In this document: positions 63,201 to 64,000 of the stretch, piece after piece
Numbering within the stretch: position 1 is the first letter of the stretch
How the letters are laid out: each line of letters starts with the position of its first letter
Source of the DNA: Arcticibacterium luteifluviistationis
GTDB taxonomy: Bacteria; Bacteroidota; Bacteroidia; Cytophagales; Spirosomataceae
Direction: 5' to 3'
Length of the DNA stretch: 64,000 nt
Assembly (NCBI RefSeq): GCF_003258705.1
Contig: NZ_CP029480.1
Coordinates: 3,348,001 to 3,412,000, forward strand
Translations under genes and position numbers: made by a program
The notes under the pieces: model-generated
Told to the model about the DNA's origin: nothing
Seen by the model: the letters and a program-made list of their open reading frames with translations, nothing else
Databases searched by the model: none

Positions 63201-64000
63201 GGACAAGTTCCTGCTGTTGTATACGTAACTGAATATGCACCTGGCGTACTTGCTGAAACATCTATTTGACCTGTACTTGCATTAATGCTTAAACCTGCTG
63301 TACTACTGAATGTTCCGCCTGCTACGCCTGTAATCGTTGGCGTTGGGTCTGATGCATCTATACAATAAGCTGATGCACTGTAATTAAAAGATGAATTGTC
63401 TAAAGCAGTGATAGTTACACTTGCAGTCGAACTGTTTGAACATGTTCCTGCCGTGCTATATGTAACTGAATAAGCACCTGACGTGCTTGCTGATACATCT
63501 ATTTGACCTGTAGCACTATTAATACTTAAACCTACTGTGCTACTGAATGTTCCGCCTGCTACTCCTGTAATTGTTGGTGTTGGGTCAGAAGCATTCACAC
63601 AGTAAGATGCTGAACCGAATGAGAATGAGGCATCGTCTAAAGCGTTTATTGTTACGCTAACATTTGAACTGTTTGAACAAGTACCTGCTGTGGTATACGT
63701 AACTGAATAATTGCCTGGCGTACTAGCTGATACATCTATTTGACCTGTAGCACTATTAATACTTAAACCTACTGTGCTACTGAATGTTCCGCCTGCTACT
63801 CCTATAATTGTTGGCGTTGGGTCAGAAGCATTCACACAGTAAGATGCTGAACCGAATGAGAATGAGGCATCGTCTAAAGCGTTTATTGTTACGCTTATTC
63901 CGCCTGGAATTAAATCTGTTACCGCATAAGCAAAACTCTCTACGTCGCCATCATTTTTGATGATGATGTCATACGTTACATTTGGATTCGCTGGACTTGC
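60209..64000 (-). CDS. large repetitive secreted adhesin-like protein (SprB-like), 5' end missing
   Basis: The frame is open from the right edge, so 1263 C-terminal residues are seen. It starts with an ANPNVTYDIIIKNDGD piece, then nine tandem repeats of about 79 residues from about 63.9 to 61.7 kb. A repeat is TPTITGVAGGTFSST-x-GLSIN, TGQIDVSASTPG-x-YSVTYTTAGTC and SVTINALDDASF. Repeats 2-5 match 6-9 better than each other, a four-repeat superperiod of about 948 bp. Two PKD/SprB-like modules (SYSWSNSLGTNAIANITAPG; TYQWSNGLGTNTTANITVAG) and a region ending LEPGFRAASGTVFSAKIE (3-coathanger-like end) follow. Such proteins are exported by T9SS in gliding or attaching Bacteroidota. The export tail here is that end segment, not a standard type A domain. 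Confidence 0.82.
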   Translation of the reverse strand, partial: ASPANPNVTYDIIIKNDGDVESFAYAVTDLIPGGISVTINALDDASFSFGSASYCVNASDPTPTIIGVAGGTFSSTVGLSINSATGQIDVSASTPGNYSVTYTTAGTCSNSSNVSVTINALDDASFSFGSASYCVNASDPTPTITGVAGGTFSSTVGLSINSATGQIDVSASTSGAYSVTYSTAGTCSNSSTASVTITALDNSSFNYSASAYCIDASDPTPTITGVAGGTFSSTAGLSINASTGQIDVSASTPGAYSVTYTTAGTCPNSSSVSVTINALGDASFSYGSASYCVSAADPTPTITGVASGTFSSTVGLSINSATGQIDVSASTPGNYSVTYTTAGTCPNSSNASVTINALDDASFNYSASAYCVDGLDPTPTITGLSGGVFSSTAGLSINTSTGAIDVSASTPGTYSVTYTTAGTCSNSSNVSVTINALDDASFSYGSASYCVSTSDPTPTITGVLGGTFSSTAGLSINSATGQIDVSASTPGAYSVTYTTAGACSNSSTASVTITALDDASFNYSASAYCVDASDPTPTITGVAGGTFSSTAGLSINASTGQIDVSASTPGAYSVTYTSAGTCPNSSNVSVTINALDDASFSYGSASYCVSAADPTPTITGVASGTFSSTVGLSINSATGQIDVSASTPGTYSVTYTTAGTCPNSSNASVTINALDDASFNYSESAYCVDGSDPTPTITGLSGGSFSSTGGLSINSGTGAIDVSASIPGTYTVTYTTAGTCSNSSTASVTINTLPVPLIVGSVNLSCGVTSVSRMASGGTSYSWSNSLGTNAIANITAPGTYTVTVTGSNGCLATATTAVTIDNAVPSVSITGTDSLNCTQNSVTRTALGTGTYQWSNGLGTNTTANITVAGTYTVTLTAANGCTNTATTAVFFDNDLIVTASNDGPYEEGDAINFMGTGGPSYLWTGPDGFTSSSINPSISKASPAKAGIYTVTVNTGVCTGTATTNVIISCSTPGMSYYVAYTDGAEPEVFSPLVSQMEIQVSNRPMTVLAVPNCELPLVESARLQLSGTGNTQFYIDNDLPYSLYEQNGAISGDVFVPNLYTFISRGFSQDNSQGIVVVGPDNIQFSIVHGDRDISYPTLSTNVICAGTNLTVSSIESGVFNFNVGNVFQAYLSDENGNFGSQTLIGSSLDPANIVCSIPNNLPSGNNYKVVIRSSSPIVSSAVSASLSITSSSVSLLSPTNDILSGTRTEQATQTINAQNKIEGSSNVMYKAGNAVLLEPGFRAASGTVFSAKIENVCAD

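Overview
This window looks like chromosome from a member of the Bacteroidota, probably Cytophagales. The DNA is AT-rich. It carries a C25 cysteine peptidase with a type IX secretion (T9SS) C-terminal tail, a DUF5686 outer-membrane protein, a carboxypeptidase-regulatory-like protein, an ECF sigma/Cys-rich anti-sigma pair, a SprB-like repetitive adhesin, and a core gene order (yceD-rpmF-plsX-fabH-efp-accB-accC) typical of that phylum. I see no tRNA, rRNA, CRISPR array or intact transposase.

Layout. 1-6.5 kb: envelope proteins (DUF5686 protein cut by the left edge, a double-domain M16 peptidase, and a regulatory-like-domain protein split by an in-frame TAG). 6.6-10.2 kb: an accessory patch with a VOC protein, a TPR/coiled-coil membrane protein between two attC-like hairpins, and a coiled-coil protein. 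10.3-14.2 kb: serine hydrolase, M20 peptidase, a LytTR gene fragment, a 27-residue membrane peptide and a TIGR01777 epimerase. 14.3-20.6 kb: panD, a flippase-like membrane protein, a YugP-type metallopeptidase, a GxxExxY gene among inverted-repeat elements, then cvpA, yqeY, pdxJ and glutaminase. 20.9-27.8 kb: a putative outer-membrane barrel protein, two divergent alkaline phosphatases (one fused to a phosphodiesterase-like domain), two tandem small paralogues and a beta-helix protein. 27.8-29.7 kb: an accessory patch with a toxin-antitoxin pair and an abortive-infection-like membrane protein among decayed copies of one gene. 30-39.2 kb: UvrD/PcrA helicase, an asparagine-synthase-like protein overlapping a lipoprotein gene, a regularly spaced palindromic repeat array, and the C25 peptidase. 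39.3-47.9 kb: the fatty-acid/lipid initiation cluster, coaX, nadD, gmk and the sigma/anti-sigma pair. 48-54.7 kb: DinB protein, rluF, a second palindromic array, an MFS transporter, and a three-gene ethanolamine uptake and cleavage operon. 54.8-60 kb: a TlpA-like protein, a transposase fragment, an EEP-family protein, an ArsR-controlled cluster with two matching operator sites, and an alpha/beta-hydrolase-OsmC fusion. 60.2-64 kb: the C-terminal part of a very repetitive secreted protein, cut by the right edge.

How the genes work together. accB/accC supply malonyl-CoA; plsX and fabH start phospholipid and fatty-acid synthesis; panD and coaX belong to coenzyme A synthesis. The ethanolamine permease with EutBC would turn ethanolamine into acetaldehyde and ammonia, without a microcompartment or EutA here. 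The most unusual signals are non-coding. They are two arrays of about 50-bp period built on a GTCCC-N3-GGGAC palindrome, the inverted-repeat elements associated with the GxxExxY gene (including an apparent internally deleted derivative that keeps its start codon), the attC-like hairpins around the TPR gene, and a 4-unit higher-order repeat in the terminal adhesin.
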